Shown: piece by piece, positions 23,977-32,270 of the stretch
Position numbering within the stretch: position 1 is the first letter of the stretch
Layout of the letters: each line of letters opens with the position of its first letter
Assembly: GCA_964398055.1 (NCBI GenBank)
Contig: CAYNLK010000051.1
Location: forward strand, 1 to 43,242
Source of the DNA: CAYNLK01 sp964398055
GTDB lineage: Bacteria > Chloroflexota > Anaerolineae > 4572-78 > J111
Reading direction: 5' to 3'
Length of the DNA: 43,242 bases
Notes under the pieces: model-generated
What the model saw: the letters and a program-made list of their open reading frames with translations, nothing else
What the model was told of the DNA's origin: nothing
The model's database searches: none
Made by a program: the position numbers and the translations under genes

Positions 23977-24011
23977 ATTCTCGTTCCCAAACCGAGTTTA
24001 GGAACGAGAAT
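23977..24011. terminator. Palindrome after the DsbA-cyclophilin gene, family D
   Basis: ATTCTCGTTCCCAAAC and GTTTAGGAACGAGAAT pair with one mismatch. It is the second copy of the palindrome at 22443-22472 and lies between the selenoprotein candidate and rfbB. Confidence 0.65.
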
Positions 24012-24061
24012 AACGAGAATTTCAGTAAGTCCATTCATTGCACCCGGAGGGAGTGTTAGTT

Positions 24062-25084
24062 GTGAAAAACATTTTAGTCACTGGTGGGGCCGGTTTTATT
24101 GGCTCTAATTTTGTGCATCATATGATGCAGACATACAGCGATATCCAGGTGGTGGTGTTCGACAAGCTGACCTACGCCGGCAACCTTGACAACCTGCTGC
24201 CCGTGGCGGATGACCCCCGCTACCACTTTCAGCAAGGCGATATTGGCGACGCCGCCGCCGTGGAAAAAGTGATGCAGCAGTACGATATCGACACGGTGGT
24301 CAACTTTGCCGCGGAAACGCACGTCGACCGGTCGCTCATGGAGCCGGGCAGTTTCATTCAAACCGATGTCTATGGCACCTACGTGTTGTTAGAGGCGGCC
24401 AAACGGCATGGCGTGGAGCGGTATCACCAGATCAGCACCGATGAGGTGTACGGGGAAGTGCTGGAGGGACGTTCCACCGAGGAGGACCGGCTGCACACCC
24501 GCAGTCCCTACTCGGCCAGCAAGGCCGGCGGCGACTTGATGTGCCTGGCCTACTATACCAGCTTTGGCCTGCCGGTGACCATCACCCGGGGCAGCAACAA
24601 TATCGGCCCCTATCAATTCCCGGAGAAAGTGGTGCCCCTCTTCATTACCAATGCCATCGATGACAAGCCGCTGCCGCTCTATGGCGACGGCCTGCAGATG
24701 CGCGACTATCAATATGTGCAGGATCACTGCGCCGGCATCGACGTGGTGCTGCGCCAGGGCCGGCCCGGCGAGATCTATAACCTGGGTACCGGCGTGGAAA
24801 CGACCAATCTGGAGATGACCCAGCTGATTCTGGCGCTGCTGCATAAACCGGACAGCCTGATCCAACCGATCACCGACCGGCCTGGCCACGACCGGCGCTA
24901 TGCCCTGGATTGCCGCAAAATTCAGTCGTTAGGTTGGCAAAACCGCTATAACTTTGAGCAGGCCATCGAAGCAACCGTTAAATGGTACGTGGACAATGAA
25001 TGGTGGTGGCGCAAAATCAAGAGCGGCCAGCGCTACCAGGAGTATTACCAGCGCCAGTATGCCGGCCGGGAAATTAAGGGGTGA
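24062..25084 (+). CDS. rfbB: dTDP-glucose 4,6-dehydratase
   Basis: A 340-residue extended SDR enzyme converting dTDP-glucose to dTDP-4-keto-6-deoxyglucose, the first committed step to dTDP-rhamnose and other deoxysugars. NAD-binding GGAGFIGS is at the N-terminus. FAAETHVDRSL, the STDEVYGE segment (catalytic Thr-Asp-Glu), YSASKAGGD (YxxxK) and RGSNNIGPYQFPEKVVPLFI follow. The GTG at 24062 is preferred because GGAGGGAG lies 8 nt upstream; the frame is open 8 codons further to an ATG that overlaps that ribosome-binding site. rfbA, rfbC and rfbD are not adjacent, so the gene is isolated here. Confidence 0.94.
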   Translation: MKNILVTGGAGFIGSNFVHHMMQTYSDIQVVVFDKLTYAGNLDNLLPVADDPRYHFQQGDIGDAAAVEKVMQQYDIDTVVNFAAETHVDRSLMEPGSFIQTDVYGTYVLLEAAKRHGVERYHQISTDEVYGEVLEGRSTEEDRLHTRSPYSASKAGGDLMCLAYYTSFGLPVTITRGSNNIGPYQFPEKVVPLFITNAIDDKPLPLYGDGLQMRDYQYVQDHCAGIDVVLRQGRPGEIYNLGTGVETTNLEMTQLILALLHKPDSLIQPITDRPGHDRRYALDCRKIQSLGWQNRYNFEQAIEATVKWYVDNEWWWRKIKSGQRYQEYYQRQYAGREIKG

Positions 25085-25090
25085 TCAATC

Positions 25091-25176
25091 CTATTAAGTT
25101 AGGGTGTCGGAGTCGAGCCTTTAGGCGGTCACGCCCCGGCGTCCGGCTAAAGCCTCGACTCCAATCCTAACTTAAT
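25091..25176. repeat. Fold-back element between rfbB and soxG
   Basis: Left arm CTATTAAGTTAGG followed by GGAGTCGAGCCTTTAG (25091-25125) pairs imperfectly with CTAAAGCCTCGACTCC followed by AATCCTAACTTAATG (25147-25176). The right arm provides the last codons and the TAG stop (25167-25169) of soxG. It can act as a shared terminator for the convergent genes. Confidence 0.7.
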
Positions 25177-25763
25177 GACGGAGGTAGAACGCCAAGGCCA
25201 AACTCCTGACCGGCGTCCCAAACGACCTCCCAGAAGTACTGGCCCAGGGGCCGGTCGACATGGAGAAAATAGGTAGGCGTGTCACCCTCGTCGCAGCGAG
25301 CGATGAGGGTTTTTATTTTGGCCGCGCTCGTTTGGGCCACGCGGCCGCTGGGAAAAACGGTCTCGTGGAAATCCAGGCCGCAGATTTTACCGAGCAGTTC
25401 GGCGGCCTGAGCGCCCTGCAACCGCAGCACGGCCAGGCCGTGGGTCAAATCGGTGGCATAGGCCAACTGCTCCTCGAGGTCGGCGGCTGAGGGCAGGTTG
25501 GCCGCAGGGGCGCGGCCAAAGAGATAAAACTTACTGGCAGTCAGGCGAGCCAACAGGCCGTCGCCCACGTCGAGAAGTTCACCCGGTTTGGCGGGCACAC
25601 CCCCAAACTGTTTTTGCAAAATCACTTCAGCTTGGCCTTGCACCAGCACCACCGGCGCGCCGGTCAGATCGACCAGGGTGAGCGGGGCCGGCGCAGGGGG
25701 ACCCTGCGATTGAAGATCGGTTGGGTTGATCGGGCGGCGAAAAATGGGTTGGAAATCAGCCAT
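25167..25763 (-). CDS. soxG: Sarcosine oxidase subunit gamma
   Basis: A 198-residue SoxG, the small GcvT-like subunit of heterotetrameric sarcosine oxidase. Recognisable family traits are LTLVDLTGAPVVLVQG near the N-terminus, DGLLARLTASKFYLFG, LTHGLAVLRLQGAQAAELLGKICGLD with HETVFPSGRVAQTSAAKI, and the terminal FWEVVWDAGQEFGL. It starts with AAGGAG upstream, 3 nt after soxA. The end of the frame lies inside a palindromic repeat, so the last few residues are repeat-derived. Identification rests on both sequence and operon position. Confidence 0.87.
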   Translation of the reverse strand: MADFQPIFRRPINPTDLQSQGPPAPAPLTLVDLTGAPVVLVQGQAEVILQKQFGGVPAKPGELLDVGDGLLARLTASKFYLFGRAPAANLPSAADLEEQLAYATDLTHGLAVLRLQGAQAAELLGKICGLDFHETVFPSGRVAQTSAAKIKTLIARCDEGDTPTYFLHVDRPLGQYFWEVVWDAGQEFGLGVLPPSLS

Positions 25764-25766
25764 AGC

Positions 25767-28700
25767 TCAGCTCCTTAATCTTTGACCCGCCGGGTCATAA
25801 AACGGCAGGGGCACCACCTGGCCAGGGTGCAGTTCGCCCCGAATGCGGACGGTGAATTGGCTGCCCGGCTCGCTCAACTCGACCGGCAGCCAGCCCAGGC
25901 CGATCGATTGCGCCAGGGTGGGACTATAACGGGCGCTGGTCACCCGGCCGATGATCTCCAGACCGATGGGCCAGGCGGGGTTGGGGCGCACAATCTGATT
26001 GGCCTCCTCCGGCACAATGGCCGGGTCGAGCATACGGTAGCCGACCAACTTCTGGGTCACTCCCTGCGCCTGTCGCCGAGCCAGCGATGGTTTGCCGACA
26101 AAATCAGGCTTGTCCATTTTGACCACCCCCTCCAGGTTGGCTATGAACGGGTCGGTCAGGCCGTCCGTATCCTGGCCCACAATGAAATGGCCCTTTTCCA
26201 GCCGCATAATCCGCTGGGCCTCCACCCCAAAGGGGGTGATGCCGAACCGTTGGCCGGCCTCCAGCAAAGTTTCCCACAGGTACAGCCCGTACCCGGCCGG
26301 AACGTGAATCTCATAGCCCAGCTCACCGGTAAAGCCGATGCGCAAAACAATGGCCGGCGCCCCGGCGATCAGGCCGCGGCGGGCAGCCATATAGGGCAAA
26401 GCCTCGTTGCTGAGGTCGATGTCGGTGAGGGGTTGCAGAGCGGCCCGCGCCTGCGGCCCGGTCAAATTCATGGCCGCGTAGACGTCGGTCAGATTGACCA
26501 CCTGGACCTCATAATTCCAGCCTGACTGCAAAGTCCATTCGATATCTTCGTATAGAGCGTCGGCCGCGCCGGTGGTGCCGGTCACGTACCAGTTATCGTC
26601 GGCCAGGCGAGCGGCCACCCCATCGTTGATAATGACGCCTTCCTCATTGCAGATGACGCCGTACCTGGCTCGACCCACGGCCAAAGCGGCCCACGTGTTG
26701 GTGTAGAGTCGCTCCAGTAGCGCCGGCGCATCCCTGCCCCGCAGTTGAAGCTTGCCCAGGGTACTGACATCGATCAGGCCCAGACTCTGTCGCGTCGCCA
26801 GGACCTCCGCCGCCGGGTCGCCGTAATGCTCCGGGCGCTTCCACAGGCCGGCGTTCATCATGCTGGCCCCGTGGGTAACATGCCAGTCGTGCACGGGGGT
26901 ATATTTGACCGGCTCCATCACCCGGCCAGCCAGCACGCCCAGGGGCACCGGGTTATAAGGCGGCCGGCTGGTGGTGGGGCCGGTTGCGGCAATGGCTTGA
27001 CCGTTGGCTTCGGCGCAGAGGGCCATCGTGGCGGCGCTCTCATATTTGCCCTGGCTAGGACCCATACTGAGTGTGCTATACCGCTTGAGCAGCTCCATAC
27101 TACCGTAACCTTCGGCTACGGCGTCATACACATCCTTGATGGTCACGTCTTCGTCAAAGCTGATGAAACGGCGCTTGCCGCCCGGCACAGCCACGAGTGG
27201 CGTGGTGCGCGGCAACTCGGCCGCCTTGAGCGCGGCGACTTGTTGGCTCAAGCCCTCTGGCGCGCCGGCGCCAAATCCGGCGGCGGCGGCGCTGTTCAGC
27301 CCGGCCAACTGCCCTTCCAGCAGTTCGACTGCCAGTGAATGGCTGCCGGCCACCCGGCCGGCCATAAAGAGCCGAGGCGGCAACTCGACCGGTCGCAGCT
27401 CGGCCTGGGCTTCGTCGTAGGCCAATGTGGCTTTGGCTTGGGCGAGCAGGCCGACTGCCGGAGTCCAGCCGGTCGAGGTGACCAGCAGGTCGCAGCGCAG
27501 AAATTCACGGCTGGCAGGATCAAGTTGGCCGTTGTCCGCCAGTTGCGCCAGGATCACCCCGTTGACGGCCTGGCGGCCGCGGGCTTCGGTCACCACCGTC
27601 CCAGTTTTGATTGTGATCCCGGCGGCGTTGAGCCGGTTCAGCAGCGCCGGGTTGGGTTCGGCCCGCAGCTCGGCCACCGCCGCCACGTTGACGCCGGCGG
27701 CGCGCAGGTCGAGGGCCACCTGCAGGCCGTCGTCATTGGCCGAAACGACCACGGCTCGCCGGCCCGGTTTGATCCCATACAGGTGCATCAACCGCTGCGC
27801 CGCCGAACCGAGGATCACCCCGGGCAGGTCGCTATTTTCAAAAATCAGGGGGCGTTCAAAAGCTCCGTTGGCCACGACGATACTTTTGGCCCTGATTTTC
27901 AGCAGCCGTTGGTCGGCTTTGGCCGCGCCCACCCAGAGATGATCGTAGAGGCCAAAGGCCGAGGTGTTGAGTTCAACTTTGATATTGGGCCGAGCCTGGA
28001 GCTGTTGGGCCAACTGCTGGGCTAGTTCAAATGCAGCCACAACCCCGTTTGGCGTTTCAACGCTTTGCCGGGTATAGGCCAGGTGACCGCCCAGGTAGGG
28101 GTTCTCATCGAGCAGCAGGACGCGCGCCCCGGTATCGGCCGCGCTCAAGGCGGCGTTCAGACCGGCCGGCCCCCCGCCGATGACCAGCACATCGGCAAAT
28201 TCGTACTTTTTGTCGTAATAGGCGGCGGGAATGTCGGGTGTAACGTAGCCCAGGCCGGCGGCGTGGCGCAGAATCTTCTCGTAGGTCGGCCAGAGGGCCT
28301 TGGGGCGAATGAAGGTTTTGTAATAGAAGCCAACCGGCAGAAAAGGAGAACCGAACTGCGTCAGCGACAGCAGGTCGACTTCCAGGCGGGGCCACGTGTT
28401 TTGCGAGGTGACGACCAGACCCGGCTCAACCGGCCGGACACCGGCCCGCACGTTTGGCTCGTCGCCAACTCGCACCAGCGTATTGGTGTCGCCCGAAGTC
28501 AGAGCGAAAGCGCCGCGGGGCCGGTGATATTTGAAGGAGCGGCCCAGCATTTTTACCCCGGCGGCCCACAGGGCGCTGGCAATGGTGTCGCCGGTCAGGG
28601 CAGGGTAGCTTTTCCCGTTGAAACTGAATTCCAGCGGCCGGCTCCGGTCGATCTGGTGGGAGGGGTGGGCGGGCAGGCGATTGGCACTTTTTTCACTCAT
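25767..28700 (-). CDS. soxA: Sarcosine oxidase subunit alpha
   Basis: A 977-residue SoxA. The complex demethylates sarcosine to glycine, giving 5,10-methylene-tetrahydrofolate or formaldehyde and hydrogen peroxide. The N-terminal 100 residues form a ferredoxin-like fold (LEFSFNGKSYPALTGDTIAS, SFKYHRPRGAF). A nucleotide-binding domain begins near residue 170 (DVLVIGGGPAGLNAALSAAD). The C-terminal 400 residues are a GcvT-like folate-binding domain (ASMMNAGLWKRPEHYG, GFTGELGYEIHVPA, NLEGVVKMDKPDFVGK). The ATG at 28700 overlaps the soxD stop as ATGA and fits the family N-terminus. Full length, no lesions. Confidence 0.95.
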   Translation of the reverse strand: MSEKSANRLPAHPSHQIDRSRPLEFSFNGKSYPALTGDTIASALWAAGVKMLGRSFKYHRPRGAFALTSGDTNTLVRVGDEPNVRAGVRPVEPGLVVTSQNTWPRLEVDLLSLTQFGSPFLPVGFYYKTFIRPKALWPTYEKILRHAAGLGYVTPDIPAAYYDKKYEFADVLVIGGGPAGLNAALSAADTGARVLLLDENPYLGGHLAYTRQSVETPNGVVAAFELAQQLAQQLQARPNIKVELNTSAFGLYDHLWVGAAKADQRLLKIRAKSIVVANGAFERPLIFENSDLPGVILGSAAQRLMHLYGIKPGRRAVVVSANDDGLQVALDLRAAGVNVAAVAELRAEPNPALLNRLNAAGITIKTGTVVTEARGRQAVNGVILAQLADNGQLDPASREFLRCDLLVTSTGWTPAVGLLAQAKATLAYDEAQAELRPVELPPRLFMAGRVAGSHSLAVELLEGQLAGLNSAAAAGFGAGAPEGLSQQVAALKAAELPRTTPLVAVPGGKRRFISFDEDVTIKDVYDAVAEGYGSMELLKRYSTLSMGPSQGKYESAATMALCAEANGQAIAATGPTTSRPPYNPVPLGVLAGRVMEPVKYTPVHDWHVTHGASMMNAGLWKRPEHYGDPAAEVLATRQSLGLIDVSTLGKLQLRGRDAPALLERLYTNTWAALAVGRARYGVICNEEGVIINDGVAARLADDNWYVTGTTGAADALYEDIEWTLQSGWNYEVQVVNLTDVYAAMNLTGPQARAALQPLTDIDLSNEALPYMAARRGLIAGAPAIVLRIGFTGELGYEIHVPAGYGLYLWETLLEAGQRFGITPFGVEAQRIMRLEKGHFIVGQDTDGLTDPFIANLEGVVKMDKPDFVGKPSLARRQAQGVTQKLVGYRMLDPAIVPEEANQIVRPNPAWPIGLEIIGRVTSARYSPTLAQSIGLGWLPVELSEPGSQFTVRIRGELHPGQVVPLPFYDPAGQRLRS

Positions 28701-28963
28701 TGGCCCGGCTCCCAAAGATAGGTTTTTTCAACCGTCTGGGTGTGGGTGTGGCGTTCGGCGATAAACCAGCAGCCGCAGCCGGCCCGGTGATACCACCACT
28801 CTTTTTGAACGCCCAGCCTGTTCTCTTTCAAGTAGAGGTAATCTGCCCAGGCCGCGTCGGCGGCGGGGTCGGCCGGATTGGGGGGCCGTTTTTTGCATTC
28901 ACCGCCAAAGCGAAACTCGGCCACGTTGCGTTCACCGCAGTTGGGGCAGGTCAGAATTAGCAT
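28697..28963 (-). CDS. soxD: Sarcosine oxidase subunit delta
   Basis: An 88-residue SoxD, the small zinc-binding subunit. CPNCGERNVAEFRFGGE at the N-terminus and HRAGCGCWFIAERHT near the C-terminus are the family signature; cysteines of the CPxCG and the later GC bind zinc. The AGGAGTC ribosome-binding site is well placed. Its stop overlaps the start of soxA by four bases. Confidence 0.95.
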   Translation of the reverse strand: MLILTCPNCGERNVAEFRFGGECKKRPPNPADPAADAAWADYLYLKENRLGVQKEWWYHRAGCGCWFIAERHTHTQTVEKTYLWEPGQ

Positions 28964-29016
28964 CGCATGACTCCTGTGACTCCCAGAATGGCAAAATTCA
29001 GCAACTATTCACCTGG

Positions 29017-29167
29017 CATGTCATTTCGAGGCCAAAGGCCGAGAAATCCCTCAAGAGTAGCAACTTAAAAGAGGGCTGCTGGCTGAAATTGACCCTGTGC
29101 CCGCCAAAATTTGGGTAAAAGCACCGTTACAGGGATTTCTCCCCGCTCTGCGGGTCGAAATGACATG
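29017..29167. repeat. Palindromic element between soxB and soxD, family E
   Basis: CATGTCATTTCGA and GAGAAATCCCT on the left pair with AGGGATTTCT and TCGAAATGACATG on the right; the outer flanks (GCAACTATTCA, TGAACAGTTAC) also pair imperfectly. TGTCATTTCGA-type palindromes are widespread intergenic repeats in several phyla. This copy interrupts the sox operon in a 225-nt gap. Confidence 0.75.
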
Positions 29168-29188
29168 ACTGAACAGTTACGAAATCGA

Positions 29189-30427
29189 TTAATGACCCAC
29201 CGAAGCCGCGCCTTTCTCGCCGACCAGCCGGTTTTCAAAGAAGCGGGCGTAGCTGAAGGGCGCGATCAGGTCGGGGGTGCGGTTGGTAGCAATTAATTCG
29301 GCCATCCGTTTGCCGGAGACCGGCCCAGCCTTGAAGCCATAGGTCCCCCAGCCGACATCCAGCAGAAAGCCCTCAACCGGAGTAAAGCCCATAATTGGGC
29401 TGTAGTCGGGGGTCATATCACACAGGCCGGCCCACTGCCTCATCAGGCGGACCTGGGCCAGGGACGGGAAAAGCTCCAGCACGTGGCCGGCCAGCCCCTC
29501 CACAAAACTCAGGGTCGAGTCCTGGGCGTAGGAGGTAAAGGGATCGACCGAAGCGCCCATCACCAGCTCGCCCCGGTCGCTCTGGCTCAGGTAGAAGTGG
29601 AGGGTGCCGGAGACGATCACCGTATCCAGGAATGGTTTGAGTGGTTCGGTGACGCAGGCTTGCAGCGGCCGGGTTTCAATGGGCAGCTTCAGCCCGACCA
29701 TCGCCGCAATGAGCGAAGACCAACCCGCGGTCGCATTGAGGACCACGCCGGCGCCAATTCGCCCCCGGTTAGTTTGCACGCCGACTACCCGATTCTGCTC
29801 AACCTCGATGGCGGTGACCTCGGTGTCTTGGTGCAGGTGGACGCCCCGCTTGTCCGCGCCGTGGGCGTAACCCCAGACCACCGCATCGTGACGGATGACG
29901 CCGCCGGGCGGGTGGTAGAGCGCGCCCAGCACCGGGTAGCGGGGATGATCGCTCACATCCATAAATGGAACCAACTTTTTGATCTCGGCGGGGGTGATGG
30001 CGGAGCTATTGACCCCCTGCAACTGGTTGACTTCGGCGCGCCAGCGCATGGTCCGCAGCGAGGCGTCGGTATGGGCCAGGGTCAGGTGACCGCGTTGGGA
30101 GAACATCACGTTGAAATCCAGTTCCTCTGAGAGGTCCTGGTAGAGTTTGACGCTCTCGTCGTAAAAGAGCACCCCTTCGGGGGTGAGATAGTTGGAGCGG
30201 ATGATGGTGGTGTTGCGGCCGCTGCCGCCGGCGCCCAGGTACCGTTTTTCCAGCACGGCCACGTCGGTGATGCCGTAATGTTTGGCCAAATAGTAGGCGC
30301 AGGCCAGCCCGTGGACGCCGCCGCCGATGATGACAACATCGTAGCGCTCCTTGAGGGGGTGCTGCCGCCACATGGGGGTCAACGCTGCGGCGGGGTTGAG
30401 AGTCTGCTTGAGTAGTTTGATTGACAT
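29189..30427 (-). CDS. soxB: Sarcosine oxidase subunit beta
   Basis: A 412-residue SoxB, the FAD/FMN catalytic subunit. RYDVVIIGGGVHGLACAYYL near residue 28 is the FAD-binding motif. LEKRYLGAGGSGRNTTIIRSNY, GGVIRHDAVVWGYA (containing the His typical of the FMN attachment region), and the terminal LLDVGWGTYGFKAGPVSGK are all characteristic. It is first in the operon, followed by D, A and G. The ribosome-binding site is weak. A palindromic element separates it from soxD, which may lower or process downstream expression. Confidence 0.94.
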   Translation of the reverse strand: MSIKLLKQTLNPAAALTPMWRQHPLKERYDVVIIGGGVHGLACAYYLAKHYGITDVAVLEKRYLGAGGSGRNTTIIRSNYLTPEGVLFYDESVKLYQDLSEELDFNVMFSQRGHLTLAHTDASLRTMRWRAEVNQLQGVNSSAITPAEIKKLVPFMDVSDHPRYPVLGALYHPPGGVIRHDAVVWGYAHGADKRGVHLHQDTEVTAIEVEQNRVVGVQTNRGRIGAGVVLNATAGWSSLIAAMVGLKLPIETRPLQACVTEPLKPFLDTVIVSGTLHFYLSQSDRGELVMGASVDPFTSYAQDSTLSFVEGLAGHVLELFPSLAQVRLMRQWAGLCDMTPDYSPIMGFTPVEGFLLDVGWGTYGFKAGPVSGKRMAELIATNRTPDLIAPFSYARFFENRLVGEKGAASVGH

Positions 30428-30506
30428 AAGCCATTATTCTCTGAGATGCTTACGTTAGATAAGTTTGGGCGAAAGCCTTAAAATACCTATTCGCGTTGTC
30501 TAATTC

Positions 30507-30579
30507 AGTCCACAGATAGGCACAGATTTGGCTGATATTTTGATCAAGTTTGGTTTTTATCTGTGTGAATCTGTGGACT
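30507..30579. repeat. Fold-back element, family B copy 2
   Basis: It begins AGTCCACAGATAGGCACAG and ends ATCTGTGGACT, matching both ends of the inner element at 5488-5559 with the same length (72-73 nt) but a diverged centre. It lies between the MttB-like gene and soxB; no gene is present in 30428-30643. Confidence 0.75.
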
Positions 30580-30643
30580 TTTTCCGCTCTTCTGCGTGTA
30601 CCATAGTTTTTGAACACATTATTTGTTGCGATGTCAACTTTGT

Positions 30644-32164
30644 TTATTGCCCGGCCAATTCGGGCGGCAAGAGGATCTCAAATCTGGCCCGGATGGCCGC
30701 GTCGACTGCCGGCGGAATCGGCTCCGGCCGGTGGGAGGCCAGAATCTGGCCGGCCTTGGCGCGGGCGCGGGCCCACATATCCTGGGCGCCGGCGGCAAGC
30801 CAATCGTCCCGGCGCTGGCGGTCGCCGGTGTGGGGGTAATAATATTCGGTCTGCATCAAATCCAGGCTTTGGGGCGTACCCAGGTAATGGCCGTCGCCGC
30901 CGCGACACACCTGGTCGATGACCTCAACCGACAGGGTCTCATCGGTCACCTCAATCCCCCGCACGGCCCGCATGACCGAGCCATTGATGTCGTCATCGAT
31001 CACGTATTGCTCGTAAGCCACGGTCAGCATCGACTCCAGAAAACCGGCCGAGTGATGGATGTAGTTGGCCCCGGCCAGCGCCGCGGCCAGGCTGGTAATG
31101 CCCTTCTCATAACCCGATTGGATATCGGGGACTTTGGAGTCGGTCAGGCCGGAGGAGTTGTAGACCGGCAGATTATAGAACTGGCCCAGTTGGGCCGCGG
31201 CCGCATTCATCAGGGCAAACTCGGTGGCCCCGCCGACAAAGTTGCCGGTGCGCAAATCAGACACCGACGGCACATAGCCCAATACCACCGGCGTACCCGG
31301 CCTGACCAGTTGGGTGTAGACCACGCCCGACAACTCCTCGGCATTAATTTGGACCAGCGTGCCGGCCAGGGCGGCCGGGCTGGTTGCGCCCGATTGAGGC
31401 GCGGAGGACAAAAACACCGGCATATTCTGGCGGACGACTTCGGTAACCACCTCGACCGTTTCCGGGGCGTAGCGCAGCGGGCTGACCGTCCAGCAGGCGG
31501 TAAAGGAGACAATCGGTCGCTGGCGCAATTGGGCAGCGCTGCCGGCGATCATGGCGGCCATGTCAAGGACCTCACGGACGGTCTGCACCGAAAAGCAGTT
31601 GACGGTGACGTGCTTGGTGGTGTTTGTGGCCGCGGCGTAATAGGTGTTGATATCCAGCAGCTCGATGGGGATATCGCGGGCCACACAGGCCCGCAGGTAG
31701 AAATGAATGTTGTCCAGGGCGTCGACCAGCCGGCCGATGCGGGCGACGTCGGCCAGGGTTGACTCGCGGGCCTGCTGCGTCTCCAGATCGAGTACCTTGA
31801 CCGCCGCGCCGCCGGTGCCCATATGGACGCGCCGGCCGCCCAGCCGGATGTCGTGCCGGGGGTCTCGCCCGGCCAACAGCACTTCGGGGCGAGCAGTGGC
31901 CAGAGCGTCCTCCACCATACTGCGGGGAATGAAAACGCGATTGTTGGCCTCATCGATTCTGGCGCCGGCCCGGCGGAAAATCTCGCGACATTCCGACGGC
32001 AGCACTTCGATGCCGGTGCGCTCCAAAACCTGCAACGAAGCTTCGTGGATACGTTTAACGCCGGCCTCGGTTAAAGGCTGATACCAGCCGCCGGCCAGGC
32101 CGGCCGGGACAATATTGGGTTGGCGGCGCTCACGGCGCGCCTCACGACTGCGTGGGCGGGTCAT
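30644..32164 (-). CDS. Trimethylamine methyltransferase (MttB) family protein, non-pyrrolysine type
   Basis: A 506-residue MttB superfamily protein (COG5598). Characterised members move a methyl group from trimethylamine, glycine betaine or related quaternary amines to a corrinoid protein. Family segments include LTEAGVKRIHEASLQVLERTG at the N-terminus, VHMGTGGAAVKVLD, VNCFSVQTVREVLDMA, GVVYTQLVRPGTPVVLGYVP, and YNSSGLTDSKVPDIQSGYEK in the region that holds pyrrolysine in archaeal MttB. No in-frame TAG occurs, so it belongs to the Pyl-free branch. No corrinoid protein gene is present. It lies downstream of M16 and upstream of the sox operon on the same strand, suggesting methylated-amine use. 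The start follows GAAGGAG. Confidence 0.88.
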   Translation of the reverse strand: MTRPRSREARRERRQPNIVPAGLAGGWYQPLTEAGVKRIHEASLQVLERTGIEVLPSECREIFRRAGARIDEANNRVFIPRSMVEDALATARPEVLLAGRDPRHDIRLGGRRVHMGTGGAAVKVLDLETQQARESTLADVARIGRLVDALDNIHFYLRACVARDIPIELLDINTYYAAATNTTKHVTVNCFSVQTVREVLDMAAMIAGSAAQLRQRPIVSFTACWTVSPLRYAPETVEVVTEVVRQNMPVFLSSAPQSGATSPAALAGTLVQINAEELSGVVYTQLVRPGTPVVLGYVPSVSDLRTGNFVGGATEFALMNAAAAQLGQFYNLPVYNSSGLTDSKVPDIQSGYEKGITSLAAALAGANYIHHSAGFLESMLTVAYEQYVIDDDINGSVMRAVRGIEVTDETLSVEVIDQVCRGGDGHYLGTPQSLDLMQTEYYYPHTGDRQRRDDWLAAGAQDMWARARAKAGQILASHRPEPIPPAVDAAIRARFEILLPPELAGQ

Positions 32165-32270
32165 TGGCTTACTCCTTCAAGAATAGACCGCTGACGACTG
32201 ACCCCTCGGTCTCAGCCTCGGGACGAAGCCGACGACCGCCGAAAGGCATCTTCATTAGCGGTGGTAGCCA

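Noticed and set aside
30644..32164. Possible pyrrolysine protein among MttB homologues
   Set aside because: The frame contains no in-frame TAG before its TAA stop, so pyrrolysine is not used.
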